NCBI RefSeq assembly: GCF_018402695.1
Contig: NZ_JAGYIM010000025.1
Coordinates: 1 to 64,000, forward strand
DNA from: Arsukibacterium sp.
GTDB lineage: Bacteria; Pseudomonadota; Gammaproteobacteria; Enterobacterales; Alteromonadaceae
Length of the DNA stretch: 64,000 bases
Direction: 5' to 3'
The notes under the pieces are model-generated. The model did no database searches. It worked only from the letters and a program-made list of their open reading frames with translations, and was not told where the DNA came from. Positions 52,722 to 62,922 of the stretch are shown piece by piece. The translations under genes were made by a program, and so were the position numbers. Each line of letters starts with the position of its first letter. The stretch's first letter is position 1.

Positions 52722-53696
52722 ATGGGTATAAAACAAATGGTGCCAACCAGATGGCGAACAATATTGCCGGTGCTGATACTCATTATTAGCAATGCCGCTG
52801 TGCCACAAGTGGCCGCCCGATCTGACAGTACCTTATCCAGCGTTGGTTCAGATACCCTGCAACAGGTTATGCAGCTTTGGGCCGAAGAATATCGCCGTCG
52901 TCACCCGGCAGTAAATTTTCAGATCCAAAGCATCGGTTCCTCTACCGCGCCAGTAGCACTAATAGAGGGCACCGCCCAGCTGGGGCCAATGAGCCGCACT
53001 ATGCGCCAGACCGAATTACAGCAGTTTGCTGAGCGCTTTGGTTACCCACCAACCGCAGTACCGGTAGCGATTGACTTACTTGCCATCTATGTTCATCCCG
53101 AAAATCCGTTAAGCCAGCTGAGCCTGAGCCAGCTGGATGCAATGTTCTCTATAAACCGGCGCTGTGGCGCGCCAGATGATATAACGACCTGGGGCCAGCT
53201 GGGGTTGAGCGGGCAATGGCAGCAACGTTTTGTCAGCCTGTATAGCCGTAATTCAGTGTCTGGTACCTACGGCTATTTTAAACAGCACGTGTTGTGCAAT
53301 GGCGATATCAAAGCCCGTACTAACCAGCTGGCCGGGTCGTCTGCCATGCTCAGGGCGATAAGTCAGTCGGTGGCTGGCATTGGTTACTCTGGGATTGGTT
53401 ATGCGACGAAAGAGGTCAAAGTATTGCCGTTAGTTACGGCCGACGGTAGGGTGATTGCACCCACGGCCGCTAATGCCCTGGCCGGAGACTACCCGCTTGC
53501 CAGACAGCTGTATGTTTATGTTAACCGGGTGCCGGGCCAGCCGTTGACCGCAAACGAGCAGGCCTTTTTCGATCTGGTGCTGTCTGCCACTGGCCAGCAG
53601 TTAGTGGGGCAGGATGGCTTTTTACCGTTGCCCGCTGAGGAAATCCGCTTCTGGCGTCAGGAGCTGGGGTTACCCGCAAGGCCGGCATCGTTATGA
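52722..53696 (+). CDS. pstS: Phosphate-binding protein of the second Pst system
   Basis: This 324-residue binding protein has a signal peptide (ILPVLILIISNAAVPQVAA). Ligand loops are VGSDTL, IGSSTAPVA, GPMSRTM and RNSVSGTYGYFK. It is of a different subtype from the protein at 25625, shorter and with a Ser/Arg-rich ligand set (QIQSIGSSTAPV). An ATG at 52737 is an alternative start. It leads pstC-pstA-pstB-phoU; no good Pho box is seen upstream. Confidence 0.9.
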   Translation: MGIKQMVPTRWRTILPVLILIISNAAVPQVAARSDSTLSSVGSDTLQQVMQLWAEEYRRRHPAVNFQIQSIGSSTAPVALIEGTAQLGPMSRTMRQTELQQFAERFGYPPTAVPVAIDLLAIYVHPENPLSQLSLSQLDAMFSINRRCGAPDDITTWGQLGLSGQWQQRFVSLYSRNSVSGTYGYFKQHVLCNGDIKARTNQLAGSSAMLRAISQSVAGIGYSGIGYATKEVKVLPLVTADGRVIAPTAANALAGDYPLARQLYVYVNRVPGQPLTANEQAFFDLVLSATGQQLVGQDGFLPLPAEEIRFWRQELGLPARPASL

Positions 53697-55495
53697 CACT
53701 GCCACGGCCGTTAAAACAGCGCAACTCATACCGGTTGCAGCGTCGCCGGCGCTGGTACAACCGGCTGTTACATGCAGTAATTGGTTTATCTGGCGTCAGC
53801 GTGGTATTGATGCTGGCGGCCTTGTTTATTTATTTATTCAGCGAAGTGGTACCGTTATTTCGTGATGTCAGCGGCACAGCGCTGCCGCCGGTGCTAACGC
53901 AGTACCGGTCCGCGCCTGAACAGACAGACGCGGGCGGACACCCCTCTGGCTGGTCAGCTGAACCGGCCTTTAGGGCAGTTTCCGGCAATGGCGACTATAC
54001 GCTGCTGGCAACAGCTGACGGTAACGCCTGTCTTTATTCAGAAAAATTTAGCCTGAGTTGCTTACAACAGTGGCAGCTGACGGCAACCAACGATACCCTG
54101 ACCAGCTTACGCTGGCTGGCTGCAGATCAGGCAGTGCTGGCCGGTTATCAGAGTGGCCGCCTGCAGCAGTGGTTTTTGCTGGCAGAGAACAGTAACGCTG
54201 CCCATTTGCGGCTGATACGGGAACTGCCGGGCCAGCAGGCTGCGATAATCCATATAGCGCCCGAGCATAACCGGCGGGGCTTCGCTACGCTGGCGGCTGA
54301 TGGCCGGCTGGCGTTATATTACTCGGCGATGGCCAGGCCGCTGTGGCAACATGCCAGCGGTATTACTGATGCCGCTGCTTTAGAATTCTCTGAAGATAAT
54401 CAGCAGCTTAACGTGTTCACTTCGACTAGTCAGCATGCCTATGCCATCGATAATCCGCACCCCGAGGTAAACTGGCAAACCCTGTGGCATAGCGTCTGGT
54501 ACGAAGGTTTTGCCCGGCCTGATTTTGTCTGGCAGACGTCTTCTGCTGCTGATGATTACCAGCCGAAATTCTCATTAGTTCCGATAACCGCTGGTACCCT
54601 GAAAGCAGCCTTTTACGCCATGCTTTTTGCCGCACCACTGGCTGTAATGGCAGCCATTTATACCGCTTGTTTTCTGCCGGCCGGGCCGCGTCGCCGGATT
54701 AAAGGCTTAATTGAGCTGATGGCGGCGTTTCCTACTGTTATTCTGGGGTTTATTGCCGCAGTCTGGCTGGCACCGATTATTGAAAGCCATCTGTTGGCGT
54801 TATTGCTATGGGTCGTATTGCTGCCACTGAGTATTCTGGCGCTGGCAGCGCTATGGCCCCGGTTGCCGGTTAGCTGGCGGCAACATTGTAGTGGCGGACG
54901 GGAAATACTGCTACTGATGGCGTGGCTGGCGTTGGTGAGCATTTTAGTATTTGTCGTGGCACACCGTCTGGACAGCACATTATTTGCCGGTGGTTTACGG
55001 TTGTATCTGGATCAGCTGGGTATTTTTTATGAACAACGAAATGCGCTTGTTATTGGTATTGCGATGGGTTTTGCGGTGGTTCCGGGTATTTTCACTATCG
55101 CAGATGATGTGCTGTATCAGGTACCACCGCAGCTAACCCGCGGCGCCTTGGCGCTGGGCGCTACGCAATGGCAGACTGTGCTGCGGATCAGCTTGCCACT
55201 GGCTGCACCAGGGTTGATTGCCGCCATTCTGGTCGGTTTTGGCCGGGCAATTGGTGAAACCATGATTATTCTGATGGCAACCGGTAATAGCCCGATAACT
55301 AATTTTAATATATTTGAAGGACTGCGCAGTTTAACCGCCACCCTGGTTATAGAACTGCCTGAAGCGACAGTTGGTAGCAGTCAGTTCAGAGTGTTATTTG
55401 TAGCCGCCTTAGTCTTGCTATTGTTTACCTTCGTTGCTAATACTGCCGCTGAGGTTATCCGGCAGCGGTTACGCAAAAAGTATCAGAGGTTGTAG
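53693..55495 (+). CDS. pstC: PstC permease with a beta-propeller-like periplasmic insert
   Basis: This 600-residue permease is nearly twice the length of E. coli PstC. After the first membrane helix (about 30-55) there is a periplasmic insert of about 240 residues (60-295). It has repeated strands and short hydrophobic-polar turns (YTLLATADGNACLY, AVLAGYQSGRLQQWF, GFATLAADGRLALYY) that resemble WD40/PQQ blades. The PstC core follows, with the loop LTRGALALGATQWQTVLRISLPLA. ATGA overlap with pstS. Confidence 0.9.
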   Translation: MTLPRPLKQRNSYRLQRRRRWYNRLLHAVIGLSGVSVVLMLAALFIYLFSEVVPLFRDVSGTALPPVLTQYRSAPEQTDAGGHPSGWSAEPAFRAVSGNGDYTLLATADGNACLYSEKFSLSCLQQWQLTATNDTLTSLRWLAADQAVLAGYQSGRLQQWFLLAENSNAAHLRLIRELPGQQAAIIHIAPEHNRRGFATLAADGRLALYYSAMARPLWQHASGITDAAALEFSEDNQQLNVFTSTSQHAYAIDNPHPEVNWQTLWHSVWYEGFARPDFVWQTSSAADDYQPKFSLVPITAGTLKAAFYAMLFAAPLAVMAAIYTACFLPAGPRRRIKGLIELMAAFPTVILGFIAAVWLAPIIESHLLALLLWVVLLPLSILALAALWPRLPVSWRQHCSGGREILLLMAWLALVSILVFVVAHRLDSTLFAGGLRLYLDQLGIFYEQRNALVIGIAMGFAVVPGIFTIADDVLYQVPPQLTRGALALGATQWQTVLRISLPLAAPGLIAAILVGFGRAIGETMIILMATGNSPITNFNIFEGLRSLTATLVIELPEATVGSSQFRVLFVAALVLLLFTFVANTAAEVIRQRLRKKYQRL

Positions 55496-55497
55496 CC

Positions 55498-56487
55498 ATG
55501 CTCGCTAACTGGTTTCGTCAGGGTACGCCCTGGATTTGGTTAAACGCCGGCGCAGTAGCATTGAGCCTGTTGCTGGTGGGTGGGTTACTGGCGTTTATTG
55601 TGGTGCAAAGTATCGGCGTGTTCTGGCCCGGCGATATGCAGGGCAATATTAGCAACAAACTCTTGCAATATCTGGTTAACTGGTGGCAATTCCTTAGTGG
55701 TTCATCGGCCGATGGCGGTATATTTCCGGCGATACTCGGTACGGTGCTGATGGTGCTGCTGATGTCGGTATTGGTGACACCATTAGGGGTATTGGCGGCA
55801 GTCTATTTACATGAGTATGCCAAAGAGGGGCCGCTGCTCCGCCTGATCCGGGTGGCTGTGCACAACCTGGCGGGAGTACCTTCTATTGTGTTTGGCGTGT
55901 TTGGCCTCGGTTTTTTTGTTTATTTTCTTGGCGGTAGCATCGACAATCTGTTTTATCGTGACAGTTTGCCGACACCAACCTTTGGCACGCCTGGCCTGTT
56001 ATGGGTATCTTTAACCCTGGCGCTCCTGACCCTGCCAGTGGTAATTGTGGCGACTGAACAGGGGCTGGCTGGCATTCCAAAAAATCTGCGGCTGGGATGT
56101 TTCGCCCTGGGCGCAACCAAGGCAGAAGTTATCTGGAAAATTGTGTTACCCCAGGCATCGCCGGCGATGGTAACGGCGTTGATGCTGGCGATAGCCCGCG
56201 CCGCCGGTGAAGTCGCGCCGCTGGTGTTTGTCGGTGTGGTGAAATCTGCACCTTCGCTGCCGCTAAGCAGCGAATTTCCCTATCTGCAGCTGCAACAGAA
56301 AATTACCAGTCTAAGTATGCATATTTATGATGCCGGTTTACAAAGCCCCGACGCGCAGCGGGCTGAGCCGCTGGTCTTTGCCTCAGTGCTGGTGCTGATC
56401 ACCTTAATATTTATAATGAATCTGACGGCTTATCGCTTGCGCAAGCGTTTAAATTCGCGCTATCGCCACCAGTCGGTCTCAGAGTAA
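55498..56487 (+). CDS. pstA: PstA permease of the second Pst system
   Basis: This is a 329-residue permease of more usual length, with six helices and the coupling loop LRLGCFALGATKAEVIWKIVLPQ. GEVAPLVFVG precedes the last helices. It starts 2 nt after pstC and is followed by pstB after 28 nt. Confidence 0.93.
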   Translation: MLANWFRQGTPWIWLNAGAVALSLLLVGGLLAFIVVQSIGVFWPGDMQGNISNKLLQYLVNWWQFLSGSSADGGIFPAILGTVLMVLLMSVLVTPLGVLAAVYLHEYAKEGPLLRLIRVAVHNLAGVPSIVFGVFGLGFFVYFLGGSIDNLFYRDSLPTPTFGTPGLLWVSLTLALLTLPVVIVATEQGLAGIPKNLRLGCFALGATKAEVIWKIVLPQASPAMVTALMLAIARAAGEVAPLVFVGVVKSAPSLPLSSEFPYLQLQQKITSLSMHIYDAGLQSPDAQRAEPLVFASVLVLITLIFIMNLTAYRLRKRLNSRYRHQSVSE

Positions 56488-56515
56488 TAAAACTGTAACA
56501 ATAGTAGGGTAGGAT

Positions 56516-57283
56516 ATGACGGCAGAGGTTACCGCAAAATTGGAAGTGCACGATTTATCGCTGAAATTTGCCGATAAAACCGTGTTGCAGCAAGTTAATT
56601 TGCGCATTCCTGAGCATAAAATTACCGCCTTTATCGGCCCGTCAGGCTGCGGTAAGTCTAGCTTATTGCGCAGTTTTAACCGGATGAATGAGTTATTAGA
56701 AGACACTGAAACAACGGGCAGGGTGCTGCTGGATGGTCAGGATATTTACCATGCTGCGGTTGAAGTGGCCGAGCTCAGGCGTCGGGTGGGTATTGTTTTT
56801 CAAAAGCCGAATCCCTTTCCTCACAGCATTTACGAAAATGTGGCTTTTGGCCTACGCTTACAGGGTATTAAGCAGGCCCGTCAGCTGGATGAGTTGGTTG
56901 AGTCGGCGTTACGTAAAGCCGCATTATGGGAAGAAGTACGCGACCGGTTACATGACAGTGCGGTTAATTTATCCGGGGGTCAGCAACAGCGTCTGGTTAT
57001 TGCCAGAGCGATAGCGATAGAACCGGAAGTGCTGTTACTGGACGAGCCCGCGTCAGCGTTAGACCCGATTTCAACGCTGAAGATTGAAGAACTGATGTAC
57101 GACTTAAAACAGCACTATACTCTGGTTATAGTGACACACAATATGCAACAGGCTGCCCGGGTGTCGGATTACACCGCTTTTTTAAACATGGGCCAGCTGA
57201 TAGAGTTTGATGAAACAAATAAAATGTTTACTGATCCCAGCCAGCGCGCCACCGAGGATTACATAACCGGACGCTTTGGTTAG
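56516..57283 (+). CDS. pstB: PstB ATPase of the second Pst system
   Basis: This 255-residue ATPase has Walker A (GPSGCGKSS), signature LSGGQQQR, Walker [14 protein letters not shown] and the switch His in [12 protein letters not shown]. It is closely similar to the copy at 29747 but distinct. phoU follows after 44 nt. Confidence 0.96.
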   Translation: MTAEVTAKLEVHDLSLKFADKTVLQQVNLRIPEHKITAFIGPSGCGKSSLLRSFNRMNELLEDTETTGRVLLDGQDIYHAAVEVAELRRRVGIVFQKPNPFPHSIYENVAFGLRLQGIKQARQLDELVESALRKAALWEEVRDRLHDSAVNLSGGQQQRLVIARAIAIEPEVLLLDEPASALDPISTLKIEELMYDLKQHYTLVIVTHNMQQAARVSDYTAFLNMGQLIEFDETNKMFTDPSQRATEDYITGRFG

Positions 57284-57327
57284 CAGGTTCAGCAGACAGC
57301 ACATTTACTAGCAGCAAGGGTCATTCA

Positions 57328-58038
57328 ATGGACAAGTTAAATTTATCAAAGCATATCTCCAGTCAGTTTAACGAAGAGATAGAGCAGGTTCGTAACCACG
57401 TGATGGCGATGGGCGGCTTAATTGAAAGACAGCTGTTTGATGCCCTGGAGGCCATTGCCAATAGCGACAGCGAGTTGGCGCAACAAGTCATTCAGAACGA
57501 CTTAAAGGTAAACGACTGGGAATTGCAGATAGATCAGGAGTGCACCCGGATTATTGCTAAGCGCCAGCCAGCGGCCAGTGATTTACGCTTGATCATGGCA
57601 ATTTTAAAGACTATTGCTGATCTGGAACGGATTGGCGATGAAACCCGGCGTATTGCCAAGGTAGCGCTGGAATCTTTTAACAGTGCGCAGCAGGATTTAC
57701 TGGTTAATCTGGACAATCTGGGCCGGCATGTCGGTCAGATGTTACACGATGTGCTGGATGCATTCGCCAGAATGGATGTGGAAGCGGCGCTGACAGTGCA
57801 TAAAGAAGATAAAAAAGTCGACCGCGAATACGAGTCTATCACCCGCCAGTTAATGACCTATATGATTGAAGACCCACGCTCCATTCCAAAGATTATGAAT
57901 GTACTCTGGTCGGCCCGATCGCTGGAGCGGATTGGTGATCGCTGTAAGAACCTGTCTGAATACATTATCTTTTTTGTTAAAGGTAAAGTGGTTCGTCACA
58001 GCTCAGAAGAAACCCTTGAGAAAGAAGCCCGCAGCTGA
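57328..58038 (+). CDS. phoU: Phosphate signalling protein PhoU (canonical)
   Basis: This 236-residue helical protein has both metal motifs ([13 protein letters not shown] and [14 protein letters not shown]), in contrast to the degenerate copy at 22568. It represses PhoR signalling in high phosphate through PstB. AAGGG precedes the ATG. It is the last gene of the second pst operon and is followed by a terminator. Confidence 0.96.
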   Translation: MDKLNLSKHISSQFNEEIEQVRNHVMAMGGLIERQLFDALEAIANSDSELAQQVIQNDLKVNDWELQIDQECTRIIAKRQPAASDLRLIMAILKTIADLERIGDETRRIAKVALESFNSAQQDLLVNLDNLGRHVGQMLHDVLDAFARMDVEAALTVHKEDKKVDREYESITRQLMTYMIEDPRSIPKIMNVLWSARSLERIGDRCKNLSEYIIFFVKGKVVRHSSEETLEKEARS

Positions 58039-58064
58039 CTTTTTCGAAACTGGCTCGCTTTTTT

Positions 58065-58100
58065 GAAACGCCTCAACCAGACTTCTGGCTGAGGCGTTTC
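58065..58100 (+). terminator. Terminator of the second pst-phoU operon
   Basis: A 16-bp stem (GAAACGCCTCAACCAG pairs with CTGGCTGAGGCGTTTC, one A-C mismatch) has loop ACTT and a T-rich tail. Confidence 0.88.
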
Positions 58101-58194
58101 TGTTTTATCTGCTAATATTTCATTTTTATTGCGGTTTGATTGCAGTTACAATGCGCGCCGACCTTATTCACCCTGAATATTATGAGGCCACACT

Positions 58195-58872
58195 ATGCCA
58201 GGTAATACTTTTTTATCCGTGTTTGCCAAGTCACCGATAAAACCTATTGAAGAACACATTCGCAAAGTACACGAAGCCAGTGAGTTGTTATTGCCTTTTT
58301 TTGCGGCGGTGTATCAGAAAGACTGGATTAAAGCGGCTGAGGTGCGAAAAGACATCGTTACCCTGGAAAAAGATGCAGACAAGATGAAGCGGGAAATCCG
58401 GATTAATTTGCCTCGTGGCTTATTTCTACCGGTTGATCGTACCGATATTCTGGAGCTCGTGGCACAGCAAGATAAAATTGCCAATAAAACCAAGGATATC
58501 TCCGGCCGGGTGCTTGGCCGTGAACTGGAAATTCCTGTCGCTATTCAAACCGATTTTCATGCCTACATTCAGCGCTGTATTGACGCAACGGCGATGGCAT
58601 CGGAAGCCATTAATGAACTGGATGAATTACTCGAAACCGGCTTCCGGGGCCGGGAAGTGGATCTGGTGATTAAAATGGTTGAACAACTGGACGCTATTGA
58701 ACACGACACTGACGAAATGCAAATAAAGCTGCGTAAGGCCGTGCGGTTGGCGGAAGCCGAACTGAATCCGGTTGATGTGATGTTTTTGTACCGGACAATC
58801 GAGTGGATTGGCGATTTAGCCGACATTGCCCAGAAAGTGGGTTCCCGCTTAGAAATTATGCTAGCCCGTTAA
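58195..58872 (+). CDS. DUF47/TIGR00153 PhoU-like regulator of Pit
   Basis: This 225-residue helical protein of the DUF47 (TIGR00153, Pit accessory) family has the ERK...DKMKREIR segment and a second repeat near LDAIEHDTDEMQ. These proteins sit beside pit genes and are thought to control them. pit starts 18 nt downstream, so the two are co-transcribed. Confidence 0.92.
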   Translation: MPGNTFLSVFAKSPIKPIEEHIRKVHEASELLLPFFAAVYQKDWIKAAEVRKDIVTLEKDADKMKREIRINLPRGLFLPVDRTDILELVAQQDKIANKTKDISGRVLGRELEIPVAIQTDFHAYIQRCIDATAMASEAINELDELLETGFRGREVDLVIKMVEQLDAIEHDTDEMQIKLRKAVRLAEAELNPVDVMFLYRTIEWIGDLADIAQKVGSRLEIMLAR

Positions 58873-58890
58873 TTTAAAAAGGTATTGCTG

Positions 58891-60159
58891 ATGGATATTA
58901 TTCAATCATACGGCCTCATTCTGATTATATTGGCTGCAGTTTTTGGTTTTCTGATGGCCTATGGTGTTGGCGCCAACGACGTGGCCAATGCCATGGGAAC
59001 CTCGGTCGGTTCCAAAGCGCTGACGATTAAACAAGCTATTTTTATTGCCGCTATTTTCGAATTTGCCGGTGCCTACCTGGCCGGTGGCTCCGTGACTTCT
59101 ACCATTCGCGGCGGAATTACCGATGCCGCGTTTTTTGTCGACACGCCTGAGCTGATGGTATACGGCATGATAGCGGCCCTGCTGGCGGCTGCAACCTGGC
59201 TGATTGTCGCGTCATACTTTGGCTGGCCGGTATCTACCACCCACTCCATTGTTGGTTCTATTATTGGTTTTGCCGCAGTAGGCGTGGGTATTGACGCGGT
59301 GCACTGGGACAAAGTCGGTGGTATTGTCGGCAGTTGGGTGGTAACGCCGATCCTGGCCGGTATACTGGCCTATATGTTTTTTATGAGTGCGCAGAAACTG
59401 ATTTTCGATACCGATCAGCCCATTGTTAATGCCAAGAAGTATGTACCGTTTTATATGGCCTTTGCGGCCTTTGTGATGGCACTGGTAACAGTGCAAAAAG
59501 GTTTAAAACATATTGGCCTGGATATTAGTACCGCTAACGGTTATTTGCTGGCTATCGTGCTGGGGATTGTTGTCGGCTTGATTGGTAAAGTAGCCATCAG
59601 CCGGATAAAAATTGACCCGGCAGCAGACAAAAAAATGCAGTTTAACAATGTTGAGCGGATTTTCAGTGTGCTGATGATTACGACTGCGTGCTGCATGGCC
59701 TTTGCCCATGGCTCGAACGATGTGGCAAATGCCATAGGCCCGTTGGCAGCGGTGGTCAGCGTGGTCAGCTCGGGTGGCGAAATTGCCAGTAAAGCAGCAC
59801 TGGCCTGGTGGATTTTACCGTTAGGCGGCATTGGTATTGTCATTGGTCTGGCAACGTTGGGGGCCCGGGTCATTAAAACAGTAGGGACGGCTATAACCCA
59901 CTTAACGCCAAGCCGGGGTTTTGCTGCCGAGTTGTCAGCGGCATCAACAGTAGTTATTGCCTCGGGTGCTGGTTTACCGATATCGACTACCCAGACTCTG
60001 GTAGGTGCTGTGTTAGGGGTTGGCTTAGCCCGGGGTATCGCTGCGCTGAATTTAGGTGTGGTGCGCAATATCTTCATCTCCTGGGTTATTACTCTGCCTG
60101 TTGGTGCTGGCCTGGCCATTATTTTCTTCTATATATTGCAGTTCTTATTTACGCTGTAG
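58891..60159 (+). CDS. pit: Low-affinity inorganic phosphate transporter Pit
   Basis: This is a 422-residue permease of the PiT family with the two inverted signature repeats, GANDVANAMGTSVGS near the N-terminus and GSNDVANAIGPLAAV in the second half. It imports phosphate as metal-phosphate with H+. AAGG precedes the ATG at 58891; a TTG two codons earlier is possible. With the two Pst systems it covers low- and high-affinity uptake. Confidence 0.95.
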   Translation: MDIIQSYGLILIILAAVFGFLMAYGVGANDVANAMGTSVGSKALTIKQAIFIAAIFEFAGAYLAGGSVTSTIRGGITDAAFFVDTPELMVYGMIAALLAAATWLIVASYFGWPVSTTHSIVGSIIGFAAVGVGIDAVHWDKVGGIVGSWVVTPILAGILAYMFFMSAQKLIFDTDQPIVNAKKYVPFYMAFAAFVMALVTVQKGLKHIGLDISTANGYLLAIVLGIVVGLIGKVAISRIKIDPAADKKMQFNNVERIFSVLMITTACCMAFAHGSNDVANAIGPLAAVVSVVSSGGEIASKAALAWWILPLGGIGIVIGLATLGARVIKTVGTAITHLTPSRGFAAELSAASTVVIASGAGLPISTTQTLVGAVLGVGLARGIAALNLGVVRNIFISWVITLPVGAGLAIIFFYILQFLFTL

Positions 60160-60177
60160 CGATAAGGCAGCATATAA

Positions 60178-60202
60178 AAAGGGGCTGAATTTCAGCCCCT
60201 TT
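60178..60202. terminator. Bidirectional terminator after pit
   Basis: AAAGGGGCTGA/TCAGCCCCTTT forms an 11-bp stem with a 3-nt loop. It lies between the convergent pit and protease genes; the T-run is short but present on both sides. Confidence 0.88.
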
Positions 60203-60245
60203 ATTATTTTACCCTTGAGTAAATGGATCAGTGAATCGTTAGCAG

Positions 60246-62519
60246 TTAAGGCTGGTATTCGCTGATCAGCGTTAAGTCTCTGACTGCGCGAAAGCCATAA
60301 ACTGACATATGCCATACGCCCGCTTCAGGGTTTGAGATAACACAGGTTTCCTCATTACCATTGCGGTTGGGCCGGCAATCATAGCTGCCTGCACTGGGTG
60401 TGCTGCCGTACTTCAGATATAAATCGGCATCGCCCCGGCCACCGGTAATGGTTACGCTCAGCTCTGCCATGCCTGCCGGTACGTCCAGCGTGTAGTGCTG
60501 CCAGCTGCGACGGCCAACATTAATATTGGTAATAGTTTCGCCACCGGCATCTGGCAGATCCGGGTCATCCGGTTCATCTTCAGCAATAAAGCTACCGGTC
60601 AGGCTAACGTCGGTAAAAGCCGAGTAACCAATTACTTTAACGTAATAGGTCCCTTCCATCGCCGGATCAATTTCACAACTTTCGTTGTTACCAGCCAGAT
60701 AAGGCCGGCAATCGTAGTCGCCCAGGGTTGGTGCGGTACCAAACTTAACGTATAAATCAGCGTCGCCAGTACCGCCACTCATTACAAAAGACAAGTCAGT
60801 TGCCATGGCGGGTACATCCAGCGTAAACAGTAATTCTTCACCACCGGCGCCATCCAGGTTAGCTACCGTTTCACCATTTTCCAGTTCAGTTGCACCTGGT
60901 GGCGTCGGCTCGTCCGGCTCATCACCTGAACCGCTGCAGCCATATTCGGCCAGATAATCTACCGCATCTTTTGCCTGCACCAGGCCGAAACCGTAAGAGG
61001 TATCGCGGCCGGCTGCACCTAAGTCATCCGCGCTGGCCGCCAGGGCTGAACGGATCTCGGCATTACTGCAATCCGGGAAATGACTCCAGACCAGCGCGGC
61101 TACACCGGCAACGTGTGGTGATGCCATAGAAGTACCGCTCATCAGACCATAATTGCTGGCACCGGAGTTCAGATTGGCAATGCTGCCCAATTCAGCCAGC
61201 AACATCTGACCGTCTTCCTGAGAAACACTGACCGCTGGAATAGTAGAGGTTGTGCCCTCTACTGTACCGCTGAAATTACCCGACTCATTGTTATAAATAA
61301 TGGCAGCAAGACCACCACCGGCCTGGCATGATTCTACTTTCTGGGAGAACGCCACTTCGCCACGGGAGATTAAGCAGACCTTCTCAGCGACATCAGTACA
61401 GGCTTCGAGCCCCAGACCACAGTCGGCAAACTCGGCGTTAACACTGCCACTGCCAGATTCTGACATAGGGTTGGCATCATAAAATACGCCGTTAACGCTC
61501 AGCTGAGCTTCCAGCGCAGTACCCTCGGGATAAGTTGAACGGACATCAACACCCGGGCCGGCCAATTCTACCTGCGCATTACGTTGTGAGAAATCTGCCA
61601 GGGTTTTACTGCTGTCTACTGCAGCAACAGAGACCACGGAGTCATATGAGGCCGGGTAAGACATTGCGGTGTTGCCATCATTACCAGCGGCAGCAATTAA
61701 TAACAGGCCAGCATCGAAGGCCGCTTGCATGGCATTACTTTCCGTCGCGCTGGGGGCAGCACCACCCAGGCTCATATTAACCACAGTTGCCCCGGCATCC
61801 GCACAGGCGTTAACGGCGCTGGCAAGGGTTGAGGAATAGCCCCAGCCAGCAGCATTAAACACTTTAATAATGTGCATATTAAGCTGGCCGTTTGGCATAA
61901 CGCCAACCACACCGGTATCATTGTTCAGGGCGCCGATAGTACCGGCTACGTGGGTGCCGTGCGGGCCGCCGGCATCAAACCAGTTGCCGGTACCCACATC
62001 ATTGGTGCCGCTGATATTGCCTGAGGCGAAATCTTCATGTGGCAAACCCAGGCCTGAGTCGATAACACAGACGGTCTGATTAGAGGCGAACTCATCACTG
62101 ACGAGGTCAGCCTGAACCATTGGAAAGCCATAAGGAATTTGCTGCATCAGCGGGTAACGACGTTGATCAACTTCGATTAATTCGATGGTCGGGTCGGCTT
62201 TCAATAAGTTTACCAGGCCCGGCCGCAGTTCGACTGCGATGGCCCGTTGCTCTGCCAGTAAGTGATGAACCTTTGCACCCTGCCGTTTTAATTTGCTGCT
62301 ATTGTCGCCCAGGCGGGCCAGAATAGCGTCTTTGGTGCGTTTGTGGTGGCTTAACACGAAATCCTGTTGTTTGCTTAAACCCAGACTGCTGTCTTTATAT
62401 TTAATGATATAGCGATTGTCATCAGTGCTGTTTTTAGCGGGGGCTGCTAATGCGCTGCTAACGGCAACAGCAAGCAGGCTACAGCTGGCAATGGCCAGTG
62501 GTTTGGTTAATTTGGACAT
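60246..62519 (-). CDS. Secreted subtilisin-like (S8) serine protease with PA and two PPC domains
   Basis: This 757-residue exported protease has a signal peptide (about 1-26), an I9-type propeptide (about 35-118), and a catalytic domain with Asp154 (VIDSG), His190 (GTHVAG) and Ser464 (GTSMASP). A PA-type insert (about 345-450, with CTDVAEKVCLISRG) splits the domain. Two C-terminal PPC domains follow (about 545-645 and 660-755; each with DADLYVKFG or DADLYLKYG). PPC domains are often removed after secretion. GGAGGGTG precedes the ATG. Confidence 0.95.
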   Translation of the reverse strand: MSKLTKPLAIASCSLLAVAVSSALAAPAKNSTDDNRYIIKYKDSSLGLSKQQDFVLSHHKRTKDAILARLGDNSSKLKRQGAKVHHLLAEQRAIAVELRPGLVNLLKADPTIELIEVDQRRYPLMQQIPYGFPMVQADLVSDEFASNQTVCVIDSGLGLPHEDFASGNISGTNDVGTGNWFDAGGPHGTHVAGTIGALNNDTGVVGVMPNGQLNMHIIKVFNAAGWGYSSTLASAVNACADAGATVVNMSLGGAAPSATESNAMQAAFDAGLLLIAAAGNDGNTAMSYPASYDSVVSVAAVDSSKTLADFSQRNAQVELAGPGVDVRSTYPEGTALEAQLSVNGVFYDANPMSESGSGSVNAEFADCGLGLEACTDVAEKVCLISRGEVAFSQKVESCQAGGGLAAIIYNNESGNFSGTVEGTTSTIPAVSVSQEDGQMLLAELGSIANLNSGASNYGLMSGTSMASPHVAGVAALVWSHFPDCSNAEIRSALAASADDLGAAGRDTSYGFGLVQAKDAVDYLAEYGCSGSGDEPDEPTPPGATELENGETVANLDGAGGEELLFTLDVPAMATDLSFVMSGGTGDADLYVKFGTAPTLGDYDCRPYLAGNNESCEIDPAMEGTYYVKVIGYSAFTDVSLTGSFIAEDEPDDPDLPDAGGETITNINVGRRSWQHYTLDVPAGMAELSVTITGGRGDADLYLKYGSTPSAGSYDCRPNRNGNEETCVISNPEAGVWHMSVYGFRAVRDLTLISEYQP

Positions 62520-62922
62520 GTTTCACCCTCCTGAGGTGATTTTTATAATAGATTTGTTCCTTCAAACTGGTTTACGGACTGCCCAACTCGCAACCAAGGG
62601 TCAATGTATGCACAACTCGTCTGTATCTGAATGGAGAAAATATTCCAGGGTACTGATGCGACATTGCTACAGATACATACAATGAGAACATCAAGTTATA
62701 ACATATGGCTAATTGTTTCAATTTGTAATTTACAGAAAATACAAATATTAAATGTAAGTGTATGAAAAATAGTTTTTAAAAAAATTTAATGGTTAATTAC
62801 TTGATTGTATTATCTAAAATGAAAACAAATGTTAATTCTAGCTGTTGCTCGACCCGGAGGCGGTGATCAGATATATTCATTCGTATAAATGTACAAATTT
62901 TGCTTTTTAATCGGAATTTGCA
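62520..62922. other. Gene-free AT-rich gap between protease and oxyR
   Basis: About 400 nt of very AT-rich sequence between divergent genes. It should hold both promoters. I see no coding frame I trust, no Pho box and no strong hairpin. Confidence 0.5.

Noticed and set aside
58101-58194. Pho box before the DUF47-pit pair
   Set aside because: TTTCATTTTTATTGCGGT-like sequence gives no second half-site at 11 bp; a low-affinity system would not be expected to need one.
59541-60119. 192-residue minus-strand frame inside pit
   Set aside because: Antisense shadow of a strongly conserved transporter gene.
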